From an uncultured Prevotellaceae bacterium (lineage in GTDB: Bacteria; Bacteroidota; Bacteroidia; Bacteroidales; Bacteroidaceae): a DNA stretch of 55,555 bases. Both the position numbers and the translations under genes were made by a program. This document shows, piece by piece, positions 1-6,548 of this stretch. Numbering within the stretch: the stretch's first letter is position 1; the number at the start of each line of letters is the position of its first letter. The DNA lies in assembly GCA_900313615.1 (NCBI GenBank), contig OMRP01000015.1:1-55555 (forward strand), read 5' to 3'. Under the pieces are notes generated by a model. It made no database searches. It saw nothing but the letters and a program-made list of their open reading frames with translations, and had not been told where the DNA came from.

Positions 1-828
1 GAGGATGAGCGACATGGGGGGAACGGTGCCCGTGAGCAGGTAGAAAAGTGTGGCGCCGAGGGCGTAGACGTCGATTTTCGGTTGGAAATCCGTCACCGCG
101 CCATACTGCTCGATGGGCGAATAGCCGTCGGTGCGTCCAAAAGAGGTGTGCGTGGTGGTGAGGTTGCCCTTGCGGTCGAAGTGCAGCGACACGCCGAAGT
201 CGATGAGCACTGGTTCCTCGTATTGTGTTTTTAGGTCACGCCGCATGACGATGTTCTCCGGCTTGATGTCCATGTGGAGGATGCCATGGCGGTGGATATA
301 GGCCACGGCCTGGCAGATGGGTCTCATGTAGGAGAGCGCCTGTTCCTCGCCCATGGGAGCCTTGGACTTGATGCTACCGCCATCGAGGTACTGCATGACG
401 AAGTAGGCCGTGTTGTTGGCCTCGATGACCTCGTTGACGGGCACCACATGACGCCACCCCTCGTTCTGCTTATCGTTGGGGTTCTTCACGTGGCATATCT
501 GATGCAATAGGCGCCCTTCCTTGATGAAGTCCTTCAGGCTATCCTCCACGTCTTCCTTCGCCTCGATGGAATACTCCACCGTCTTGCCGTCGGCGGCACG
601 ATGGCAACGTCCACGCACAAAGTGTTCCTTGATGGCGAACCAAGCCTTCATCTCTATCTGGCCGTAGCGTATGATGGCCCACACCTTGTAGGTGATGCCG
701 AAACCGCCCTGTCCGAGCACTTCTTCAATATGGTACTGGTAATGTTCGCCCGCCCGTCCGTCTTTCATGTCGCCGCCTTCAATGACGGTGCCGGGAGGTA
801 GCGGGAATTCATATTGTTTTTCTGGCAT
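1..828 (-). CDS. Eukaryotic-type Ser/Thr protein kinase, C-terminus cut by window edge
   Basis: The 276 visible residues form most of a Hanks-type kinase domain: glycine loop GQGGFG at 39-44, ATP-binding Lys67 in FAIKEH, likely helix-C Glu104, catalytic loop HMDIKPEN at 185-192 (catalytic Asp187), DFG at 210-212, then a P+1 region with GYSPIEQYG. The frame is open to position 1, so the rest of the domain and any C-terminal part lie outside. The start at 828 follows a TATATTTG promoter box (853-860) by about 25 nt. The catalytic loop has HMD rather than HRD, so this is a non-RD kinase, and activation-loop phosphorylation may not be needed. It probably phosphorylates cytoplasmic or membrane proteins in signalling; the target is unknown. 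Bacteroidetes often keep such kinases near FGE-like proteins, as here. Confidence 0.9.
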   Translation of the reverse strand, partial: MPEKQYEFPLPPGTVIEGGDMKDGRAGEHYQYHIEEVLGQGGFGITYKVWAIIRYGQIEMKAWFAIKEHFVRGRCHRAADGKTVEYSIEAKEDVEDSLKDFIKEGRLLHQICHVKNPNDKQNEGWRHVVPVNEVIEANNTAYFVMQYLDGGSIKSKAPMGEEQALSYMRPICQAVAYIHRHGILHMDIKPENIVMRRDLKTQYEEPVLIDFGVSLHFDRKGNLTTTHTSFGRTDGYSPIEQYGAVTDFQPKIDVYALGATLFYLLTGTVPPMSLIL

Positions 829-852
829 AACGAAAAAAATTATTCTACACGG

Positions 853-860
853 CAAATATA
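853..860 (-). promoter_or_regulatory. -7 box (TATATTTG) of the kinase gene
   Basis: This is an exact TAnnTTTG match on the minus strand, about 25 nt upstream of the kinase start. No clear -33 box was identified. Confidence 0.6.
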
Positions 861-1002
861 CATCATTTTTCCGAGATGGGGAATAAATATGGAAGAATTT
901 CACATGATTTTGTTGCGCGCTTGTCCGGCGGCCTTTTTATTGGCCGCCTCCTTACGCGCGCAACACAAAATCATGTTCTTTTCTTATTTTAATGAGGAGA
1001 AA

Positions 1003-1946
1003 CTAGAGGGCGAGGCGGAGGCCGAGGCTGAAGTCCGAGCCGTCCGGCGCGCCGCAGTGGCGGTACGCAACTCGGCAGCTCCAGGCAACGAGGTACCAGC
1101 TGCCACCACGGATCACGCGGTCGGAGCCCGAGATGTTGTTGCAGGGGTTATTGGAAGGAGACTTACTGTAATACTCTTTGTCATACCAGTCCTGACACCA
1201 TTCCAATACGTTGCCGCTCATGTCGTAGGGTGGGTCTTTTTGCCACTGTTGTCACTATACCACGCCACTGAGCCGATATCGTTGGAGCCGGCATACTTAT
1301 AACCGCGGCTCTTGTTGCCGCCACGGGACGCATATTCCCACTCCGCCTCAGTGGGCAGGCGAAACTTCCTTCCCGTGAGTTGGTTCAACTTCGTGATGAA
1401 CTGCTGGCAGTCGTTCCAAGAAACTTGCTCCACGGGCAGGTTCGAGCCTTTCCATTTCGACGGGTTGCTGCCCATCACCGCCTGCCATAGCGCCTGCGTC
1501 ACCTCCGTCTGACCGATGTAGTAGTTGGAAAGCGTCACGCGGTGCGCGGGCTTCTCGCTGCTGCCAGCATCGCTCCCCTGCTCCGAGGTAGCGCCCATGG
1601 TGAACGTGCCGCCCTGCACCGCCACCATGGTGAAGGTGATGCCATTGGCTGTGATGTTGATGTTCTGGTTGGAGAAGGTAGTGCCTGTTGTTCCACTTGA
1701 CGAAGACGACTGCTGCGCCTCGATGCGTCGAATCTCGTCTGCTAGGCGCGAGTAGTTGGGGCATTCTTTCAACTCTGGGATATTCTGCGCCCTTTTCAGC
1801 ATGTTCAGGGCACGGGAGGTATTTCCCTGGCTTACCAGGGTCTTGGCCTCTTGGATGGTTTGCCCAATGGCATCGCAGAAGTCCTGCGCCATGGCCACAG
1901 TACAGGCCATGAAGATGAGGAGGAGGGTGGAAAGGAGTTTTTTCAT
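1003..1946 (-). pseudogene. FGE/SUMF1-like secreted protein, broken by an internal deletion and frameshift
   Basis: The start at 1946 gives signal peptide MKKLLSTLLLIFMACTVAMAQ, then a helical TPR-like segment, a Ser/Thr linker and an FGE-sulfatase domain (GGTFTMG, TEVTQALWQAVMGSNPS, RLPTEAEWEYASRGG). The first frame ends ...GKKTHPTT-stop at 1218. The domain resumes in another frame as [15 protein letters not shown] and runs to 1003 ([12 protein letters not shown]...LGLRLAL). In the paralogue at 9009-9788, 11 residues lie between THP and YDM. Here they are missing, which fits a loss of about 34 nt near 1228-1231. The gene is probably inactive unless this is a sequence error. FGE-fold proteins oxidise cysteine to formylglycine or have diverged functions; one Cys of the usual pair seems present (WSCRVAYR). 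The N-terminal module is shared with the gene at 2089-2637. Confidence 0.85.
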
Positions 1947-1962
1947 TGGTTGGTGAATTAAT

Positions 1963-2000
1963 ACCCACCCCAAACCTCCCAAATGGAGGGAGATGGGGTT
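1963..2000. repeat. GC-rich palindromic intergenic element
   Basis: CCACCCCAAACCTCCC is followed by AATGGAGGGAGATGGGGT, an imperfect inverted repeat. It lies in the leader of the FGE-like pseudogene and is one of about eleven related elements in the window. Confidence 0.6.
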
Positions 2001-2088
2001 AGAGATATGGTTTGTAAATATACATTAATTATATAGAGAAAGAGTTATTGAAGTGAGACAACACTCGGTAACTCATAAATTCTTTTTA

Positions 2089-2637
2089 TTATGAATCTTT
2101 CAGTTTTATCTTCAATTCCGACTTACTACCCACCTTTACGTCCTCCGGTTTGCAACCGATGTAACGAATCTCGAGTGTTGCACCCGGTTGCACCTTAATT
2201 GAGAAATAACCGTTTTGATTGGATACAGCTATATTATTGGTTCCTTTTTCTTTGATACTAGCACCAGCAACTGGGCTTTTCTTATAATAAATCGTACCTG
2301 TAACAGTCTTTGTATTCTGACTTGCCTGTGGTGTTGTAGATTGTGAAGAAGGACTTTTACTAGCTGTTGAACTGGTGCTAGTAGAACTTGAGGAAAACGA
2401 ATGTTGTCCTTCGATGCGACGTTTCTCCTCGGCTAAACTGGAGTAGTTGGAACAGTTCAAATCACGGATTGTTTGGCTGTCTATAGCCCTTTGAAGTAGA
2501 TTGATAGCGTGAGTAGTATTGCCGTTGTTCACTGCTTGTCGGGCTTCGTTGATGACCATGTCGATGACTTCACATTGCGCCATGACCGCGGTGCTGGACA
2601 AAAGGGCGAGGAATAGGATGGAAAGGAGTTTTTTCAT
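2089..2637 (-). CDS. Secreted protein with a carboxypeptidase-regulatory-like (beta-sandwich) C-terminus
   Basis: The protein has 182 residues. Signal peptide MKKLLSILFLALLSSTAVMAQ is followed by a module clearly homologous to the neighbouring FGE-like protein (NGNTTHAINLLQRA, NYSSLAEEKRRIEGQ), then a Ser/Thr-rich linker. Residues of about 112-180 resemble the CarboxypepD_reg-like domain of TonB receptors (TGTIYYKKSPVAGASIKEKGT, a Gly-Tyr-Phe strand, IRYIGCKPEDVKVG). No catalytic motif is visible. The first half and even the untranslated leader match the pseudogene next door while the C-terminus differs, so I infer duplication with domain replacement. The start at 2637 was chosen for the signal peptide; it follows a TACTTTTG box at 2715-2722. 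Confidence 0.8.
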   Translation of the reverse strand: MKKLLSILFLALLSSTAVMAQCEVIDMVINEARQAVNNGNTTHAINLLQRAIDSQTIRDLNCSNYSSLAEEKRRIEGQHSFSSSSTSTSSTASKSPSSQSTTPQASQNTKTVTGTIYYKKSPVAGASIKEKGTNNIAVSNQNGYFSIKVQPGATLEIRYIGCKPEDVKVGSKSELKIKLKDS

Positions 2638-2652
2638 TGGTTGGTGAATTAG

Positions 2653-2694
2653 CACCCACACCGCCCCTTCCAAAGGGAGGAAGAGGTTTGGGGA
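2653..2694. repeat. GC-rich palindromic intergenic element
   Basis: CCGCCCCTTCC AAA GGGAGGAAGAGG forms an imperfect inverted repeat. It sits in the leader of the 2089-2637 gene, at the same distance from the ATG as the element at 1963-2000. Confidence 0.55.
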
Positions 2695-2714
2695 GTATTA
2701 ATGATTGTTTTCTG

Positions 2715-2722
2715 CAAAAGTA
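2715..2722 (-). promoter_or_regulatory. -7 box (TACTTTTG) of the 2089-2637 gene
   Basis: This is a minus-strand TAnnTTTG match about 80 nt upstream of the start codon. An AT-rich tract (2724-2762) just upstream resembles the 57-bp repeat unit found before the promoter at 5083-5090. Confidence 0.55.
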
Positions 2723-2777
2723 GTGAAAAATTATAAAATTAGAAAATTATAAGATGAAAAAATAGCCTGCTTTTATT

Positions 2778-3809
2778 TCATGTATAGTCTTTACCAGCGC
2801 CAATGTTTCGAAGGGCTATTGGTTTATTCCAAACAGTATCGAATTCACAATATTCCGGAATTGACAATTTGTAAGTGACATAGTCCGTGAACTCTCTAAT
2901 ATATTGGTAAAATATAATGCGGTTGGCGATAGCATGTAAATGGATAGTTATTCTCGAGCTTTTTTCTATGGTTCCGAACAAATATGTTTTATAGCCTTCC
3001 AATTCGACAACAAACATTTTTTTCGTTATTCTTGCAGTTCCTGTATTATCTACATTAAAAACATTGCCTGACAAGACAAGCTCCCCCTCCCGGATGATGA
3101 TATAATCATTGGTATACCCGTCTCTATCATAATAGTTAAAGCTAACTCCCTGTCCACTCTTAAACGCCTCTGACACTTGTGCTACTTTGAATTTCGTCCA
3201 TTGTTCCTCAATTTTCTTCCAGGATTTCATCTTCACGTCAGAATAATTACCATTAGGATTTCTCTGTTCATAGTGGTCAGCCACATGAGCTATAACTTCT
3301 CGCTGATTATTCTTTTCTTTTGAATAGAAGGTAAAGTGATAGTCTGTTTGTTCATATCTACCTCGACGATACTTTTGTTGTTCACCAGACAATACATCAT
3401 CCACCTCGTCGAAGCGTATGATTGTATTCAAAGTGTAGTTATCGCGAGTCTTTTCGAAACTGACAATAGCAGCCCCCTCTGTTCCGACAAAGAAGTCTTT
3501 GCCCTTGAAATGGATTGAGTCATACACCATACCGTATGAGACACACGCCAAAAGGACCGTGACCAAAAATTTCGATGTTCCATCCCATTCCGTGAGGAGC
3601 CAGCAGATAAGAACGAGAGCCAGTGGAATGACAACGGACAAGATGGCCTTTATTACGTTCGACTTTTTAGAGTCCGGTGCACCTTTTGGGTTAGTCGAAT
3701 TGCAATAAACTATCTCGCCGATGTCATCAGGTATATATCTGAAGGGACAGTTGCCCTCCTTCAGTTGCTTCAACAGATCATCATCAGTGGGTATATTCAA
3801 AAAAACCAT
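2778..3809 (-). CDS. Unknown protein with two membrane segments
   Basis: I do not recognise a family. Starting at MVFLNIPTDDDLLKQL (position 3809) the protein has 343 residues: a soluble N-terminus of about 55 residues, two hydrophobic segments (around VIKAILSVVIPLALVLICWLL and FLVTVLLACVSYGMVY, roughly residues 60-105), then about 235 soluble residues rich in aromatic and charged residues, with strands that could form a beta-rich domain. No enzyme motif is visible. It follows the TonB-C gene by 62 nt on the same strand and may be cotranscribed with it. Base composition is more AT-rich than in flanking genes. An upstream in-frame ATG at 3848 falls in a palindromic repeat and is unlikely to be used. 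Confidence 0.7.
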   Translation of the reverse strand: MVFLNIPTDDDLLKQLKEGNCPFRYIPDDIGEIVYCNSTNPKGAPDSKKSNVIKAILSVVIPLALVLICWLLTEWDGTSKFLVTVLLACVSYGMVYDSIHFKGKDFFVGTEGAAIVSFEKTRDNYTLNTIIRFDEVDDVLSGEQQKYRRGRYEQTDYHFTFYSKEKNNQREVIAHVADHYEQRNPNGNYSDVKMKSWKKIEEQWTKFKVAQVSEAFKSGQGVSFNYYDRDGYTNDYIIIREGELVLSGNVFNVDNTGTARITKKMFVVELEGYKTYLFGTIEKSSRITIHLHAIANRIIFYQYIREFTDYVTYKLSIPEYCEFDTVWNKPIALRNIGAGKDYT

Positions 3810-3837
3810 AGTAATTAGAAAATTAAGAATCGGAAAA

Positions 3838-3870
3838 TACCCATCCACCTCCCGAAGGAGGGATGAGGTT
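3838..3870. repeat. GC-rich palindromic intergenic element
   Basis: CCACCTCCC GAA GGAGGGATGAGG, an inverted repeat in the gap between two leftward genes; same family as the element at 1963-2000. Confidence 0.55.
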
Positions 3871-3871
3871 T

Positions 3872-5059
3872 TTATGGCGTGATTTTGAAATTGACGGGGA
3901 GGCTTTGGATGCAGCGGACAGGGTGGCCCTGATGATGGGCGGGTTTCCAGCGGGGCATGGACATAATGAGACGCACGGCCTCACGGTCGAGACCTGGCGA
4001 GACGGAATGGACGACGCTGGGCGACGACACGGAGCCATCGGCCTCGACGATGAACTGCACCACAACCCTACCCTCTATGCCCAAGGCAGCGTCGAGCCAG
4101 GGATAACGGATATTGGCGCGGAGAAAACGATACGTATCTTCGGGGGTATCGCGGAAAGAGGGCATATCTTCAGTAACGACGAACACCTGTGCGCTGTCAA
4201 CGAACCACGGCTGTGGGGTGCAAGGCACGGCCTGACGTTCGGGAATATCTGCCTTGAGCAGCGCCTTCGTCTTTTTACTGAAGAACGGCTGCAAATCGGC
4301 AACGGTCACAGCGCCCAGGCTATTATAGTCGTCATCGTCGGAGACAATACCTAGGTCGAAGAAAGCACCGACTCGCATGAGGCACATATCACCCAAGTAA
4401 AAGCCATAATCTTCATAATTGACATAATCATCATAGGATGGTATGGCCGAAAGCAACAAAAGCTGCAATTGGACATAGTCATCGTGGCCAGGAGTGCATG
4501 CATTGGTCTTGAGCATATCCTTGGTGGTGAGTACGCAATCAGCAGTGAGGTCATAGGTAATGAGCCGCTGGCGGTCGGTGACCTGCTCCGCAGTATCCTT
4601 TGGGACGATACGGTTGACGAGGCGCAACGACACATACCTGCCCTCGATATATTCCATCACATTGAGGCTGATCATCTCGTAGTAAGTGCGCAGCCCTGGC
4701 TCATCAGGCATCTGGGTGAGGGGCTCTCCTTTCGCTGTGAGGTATTGCTGGATGGCGGGGAGAACTGTCTCTGACTCCTGTCCGAACAGTTCTTTGGTGA
4801 GGTAACGCTGCAATGCGGGCATCGCCGAGAAATGGAGCGACAAGGGCCATTCCAAATCCATCTTGACGAGGTGAAGGGTGTTGCCTTGCCTGCGGAGGTA
4901 TTGCTGTTGGTGGAAAAGCATGCGGTGTCGCTCCGTCTGAGACTTGGCGGTATAGACGGAGGAGGTTGCGGTGCTGGCCTGCGAGATGATGGTGCTGTCC
5001 TGCGCTTTGGTGATGGCGATAGCGGTAAAGAGGTATAGTAGGATGATAAGTTTTTTCAT
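3872..5059 (-). CDS. Secreted protein with TonB-type C-terminal domain
   Basis: The protein has 395 residues. Signal peptide MKKLIILLYLFTAIAITKAQ is followed by a domain of about 250 residues with features seen in DUF3298-like folds (NRIVPKDTAEQV, ITYDLTADCVLTTKDML); this match is tentative. Residues of about 320-395 form a TonB_C/energy-transduction fold (GIEGRVVVQFIVEADGSV, then MPRWKPA, ending LPVNFKITP). No N-terminal anchoring helix is present as in true TonB, because the N-terminus is a cleavable signal. The C-terminal domain may therefore bind a partner in the periplasm or envelope rather than transduce energy. Its promoter box lies at 5083-5090, against a tandem repeat. It may head an operon with the membrane protein at 2778-3809. 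Confidence 0.8.
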   Translation of the reverse strand: MKKLIILLYLFTAIAITKAQDSTIISQASTATSSVYTAKSQTERHRMLFHQQQYLRRQGNTLHLVKMDLEWPLSLHFSAMPALQRYLTKELFGQESETVLPAIQQYLTAKGEPLTQMPDEPGLRTYYEMISLNVMEYIEGRYVSLRLVNRIVPKDTAEQVTDRQRLITYDLTADCVLTTKDMLKTNACTPGHDDYVQLQLLLLSAIPSYDDYVNYEDYGFYLGDMCLMRVGAFFDLGIVSDDDDYNSLGAVTVADLQPFFSKKTKALLKADIPERQAVPCTPQPWFVDSAQVFVVTEDMPSFRDTPEDTYRFLRANIRYPWLDAALGIEGRVVVQFIVEADGSVSSPSVVHSVSPGLDREAVRLIMSMPRWKPAHHQGHPVRCIQSLPVNFKITP

Positions 5060-5082
5060 CGGCTATTTTGTATTGGATGGTG

Positions 5083-5090
5083 CAAAGATA
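5083..5090 (-). promoter_or_regulatory. -7 box (TATCTTTG) of the TonB-C gene
   Basis: This is an exact TAnnTTTG match 24 nt upstream of the ATG on the minus strand. Its first bases (GATA on the plus strand) are also the first bases of the 57-bp tandem repeat, so the repeat array occupies the -33 region and beyond. Confidence 0.65.
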
Positions 5091-5345
5091 GGGAAAATTT
5101 AAAAATTATAAAATTATAAGATTAAAAAAATGAGGTTGGGACAGATAGGGAAAATTTAAAAATTATAAAATTATAAGATTAAAAGGGAAAATTTAAAAAT
5201 TATAAAATTATAAGATTAAAAAAATGAGGTTGGGACAGATAGGGAAAATTTAAAAATTATAAAATTATAAGATTAAAAAAAAGAGGTTGGGACAGATAGG
5301 GAAAATTTAAAAATTATAAAATTATAAGATTAAAAAAAAAAGAGT
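5087..5345. repeat. 57-bp tandem repeat, about five copies, abutting a promoter
   Basis: Units start GATAGGGAAAATTTAAAAAT and end GAGGTTGGGACA. Copies: 5087-5143 (57 bp), 5144-5184 (41 bp, truncated), 5185-5237 (53 bp, lacks GATA), 5238-5294 (57 bp) and 5295-5345 (partial). They are nearly identical apart from the truncations and A-run length. The first copy overlaps the -7 box of the leftward TonB-C gene. This array and the promoter region to its right fill the gene-free stretch 5060-5618. Confidence 0.95.
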
Positions 5346-5470
5346 TTTTGGTCGTCGTGATACGACAACATACCCAACAAAAGATTACCACTGAACCTAT
5401 AATAAATAAAAGAAACGAGGCATTATATAAAAAAAAGAGAGAATTATTTTGGATGCTAAATGCCTTGCAT

Positions 5471-5478
5471 TACCTTTG
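5471..5478 (+). promoter_or_regulatory. Upstream -7 box (TACCTTTG), first of two near-identical copies
   Basis: TGCCTTGCATTACCTTTGCATAAGG spans 5461-5485 and recurs 74 nt downstream. TTTTGG about 20 nt upstream could serve as a -33 element. Confidence 0.5.
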
Positions 5479-5544
5479 CATAAGGAAAACTGCGGCTCGG
5501 GATAAGAACCGAGTAAACTCGTTCGTTCTCCTCTCGCCTTGCAT

Positions 5545-5552
5545 TACCTTTG
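5545..5552 (+). promoter_or_regulatory. Second copy of -7 box (TACCTTTG)
   Basis: It sits in the second copy of GCCTTGCATTACCTTTGCAT, followed by a small duplication GCATAAGGATGCATAAGGA. A third match, TATCTTTG at 5580-5587, lies 31 nt before the ATG at 5619. Which box is used cannot be told from sequence. Confidence 0.5.
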
Positions 5553-5618
5553 CATAAGGATGCATAAGGAAAGGAACATTATCTTTGGATAAAGAAAGAA
5601 CAACAAAAAATATAACCT

Positions 5619-6413
5619 ATGAAAAAGTTAGTACTATTTTGCCTCGGTCTGCTCATAAGCGGGGGGACGATGGCCATCGACATGGTGCACCTGCATCAAC
5701 TGGGACTGCCCCAAGGGGTGGTGGCCGCCAGTAAATATTTCGAAGACGTGTTTGCCGATGTGCCTCATGCATCGACAGACCAAGACTACGAAAACAGTAC
5801 ATTTCCCGGACTGGAAGAACAATACACTTTCTTCGTGGAACGTCTGCCGAAAGCCGCTGACGACGATTTCTACCACATCAACCTGTGGATGTACACATCG
5901 TGGAATGATAAAGTGATGAAAGTGCTAGCCCAAGAAGGACAATATCACGACCTGCTTATCAAAGGCATCTGCTGCATGGTGGATAAGCAGCAACGGTTCA
6001 TTGAGCATAAGATAGAAGAGACCGGACAGACTGTGATGTTACAGGATTTCGGCGAGGCTCCCGTGGTGGTGGTGCAGGCCGAGGAGTTCAACGGCACGAT
6101 GCATGCCTTGCAAACGACATTACTCATCTATCCCAACACGAAGGAGGTGAAGGTATTGGAGAACGAGCAGTTCGTGGCCATCTCACATACGCTCACCAAC
6201 ATGCTCATGGCTGCGGAGATGAATCTGGCGCAGGACTATATCATCACTACGAGCACGGAGACGCGTTCCGAAGAAATGCCGCTTCGTGAGAACAATGAAA
6301 TAACAATGTTCTACAAGCAGTACTTGTTGCCCTCACTAAATATCTACAACGCCAAGGGAGAATTGGTTCAGAGCGTTACACTGCCACAGGATGAAGTGGA
6401 TATGGTAAGGTGA
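5619..6413 (+). CDS. Unknown secreted protein
   Basis: The protein has 264 residues with signal peptide MKKLVLFCLGLLISGGTMA, then about 245 residues of mixed alpha/beta character. No motif that I recognise is present; cysteines are few (one CC pair, GICCMVDK). The last third includes YIITTSTETRSEE and a closing segment SLNIYNAKGELVQSVTLPQ that looks like a beta-hairpin. Up to three TAnnTTTG boxes precede it, two of them in duplicated sequence, so it is probably a monocistronic, regulated gene. It ends at a strong bidirectional terminator shared with the convergent alpha-galactosidase. No function is proposed. Confidence 0.75.
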   Translation: MKKLVLFCLGLLISGGTMAIDMVHLHQLGLPQGVVAASKYFEDVFADVPHASTDQDYENSTFPGLEEQYTFFVERLPKAADDDFYHINLWMYTSWNDKVMKVLAQEGQYHDLLIKGICCMVDKQQRFIEHKIEETGQTVMLQDFGEAPVVVVQAEEFNGTMHALQTTLLIYPNTKEVKVLENEQFVAISHTLTNMLMAAEMNLAQDYIITTSTETRSEEMPLRENNEITMFYKQYLLPSLNIYNAKGELVQSVTLPQDEVDMVR

Positions 6414-6476
6414 AGGAGATTTGAGATTTGAGAATTGAGATTTGAGAATTGAGAATTGAGATTTGAGAATTGAGAT
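6414..6476. repeat. Heptanucleotide array GAGATTT/GAGAATT after a stop codon
   Basis: About nine units of seven bases (GAGATTT or GAGAATT) start immediately after the TGA at 6411-6413. Confidence 0.9.
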
Positions 6477-6494
6477 AGTAATGAGAGGTGAAAT

Positions 6495-6535
6495 AAAAAG
6501 AAATGGAAGTGCCCCCATCACTTCCATTTCTTTTT
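6495..6535. terminator. Bidirectional intrinsic terminator between convergent genes
   Basis: AAAAAGAAATGGAAGTG (6495-6511), loop CCCCCAT, CACTTCCATTTCTTTTT (6519-6535): a perfect 17-bp inverted repeat with A and T runs at its ends. It lies between the rightward gene ending at 6413 and the leftward gene ending at 6549. Confidence 0.9.
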
Positions 6536-6548
6536 ATTGTGTTTCGAG

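Noticed and set aside
5087-5345. CRISPR array
   Set aside because: The 57-bp units are contiguous direct repeats without unique spacers, and no cas genes are in the window.
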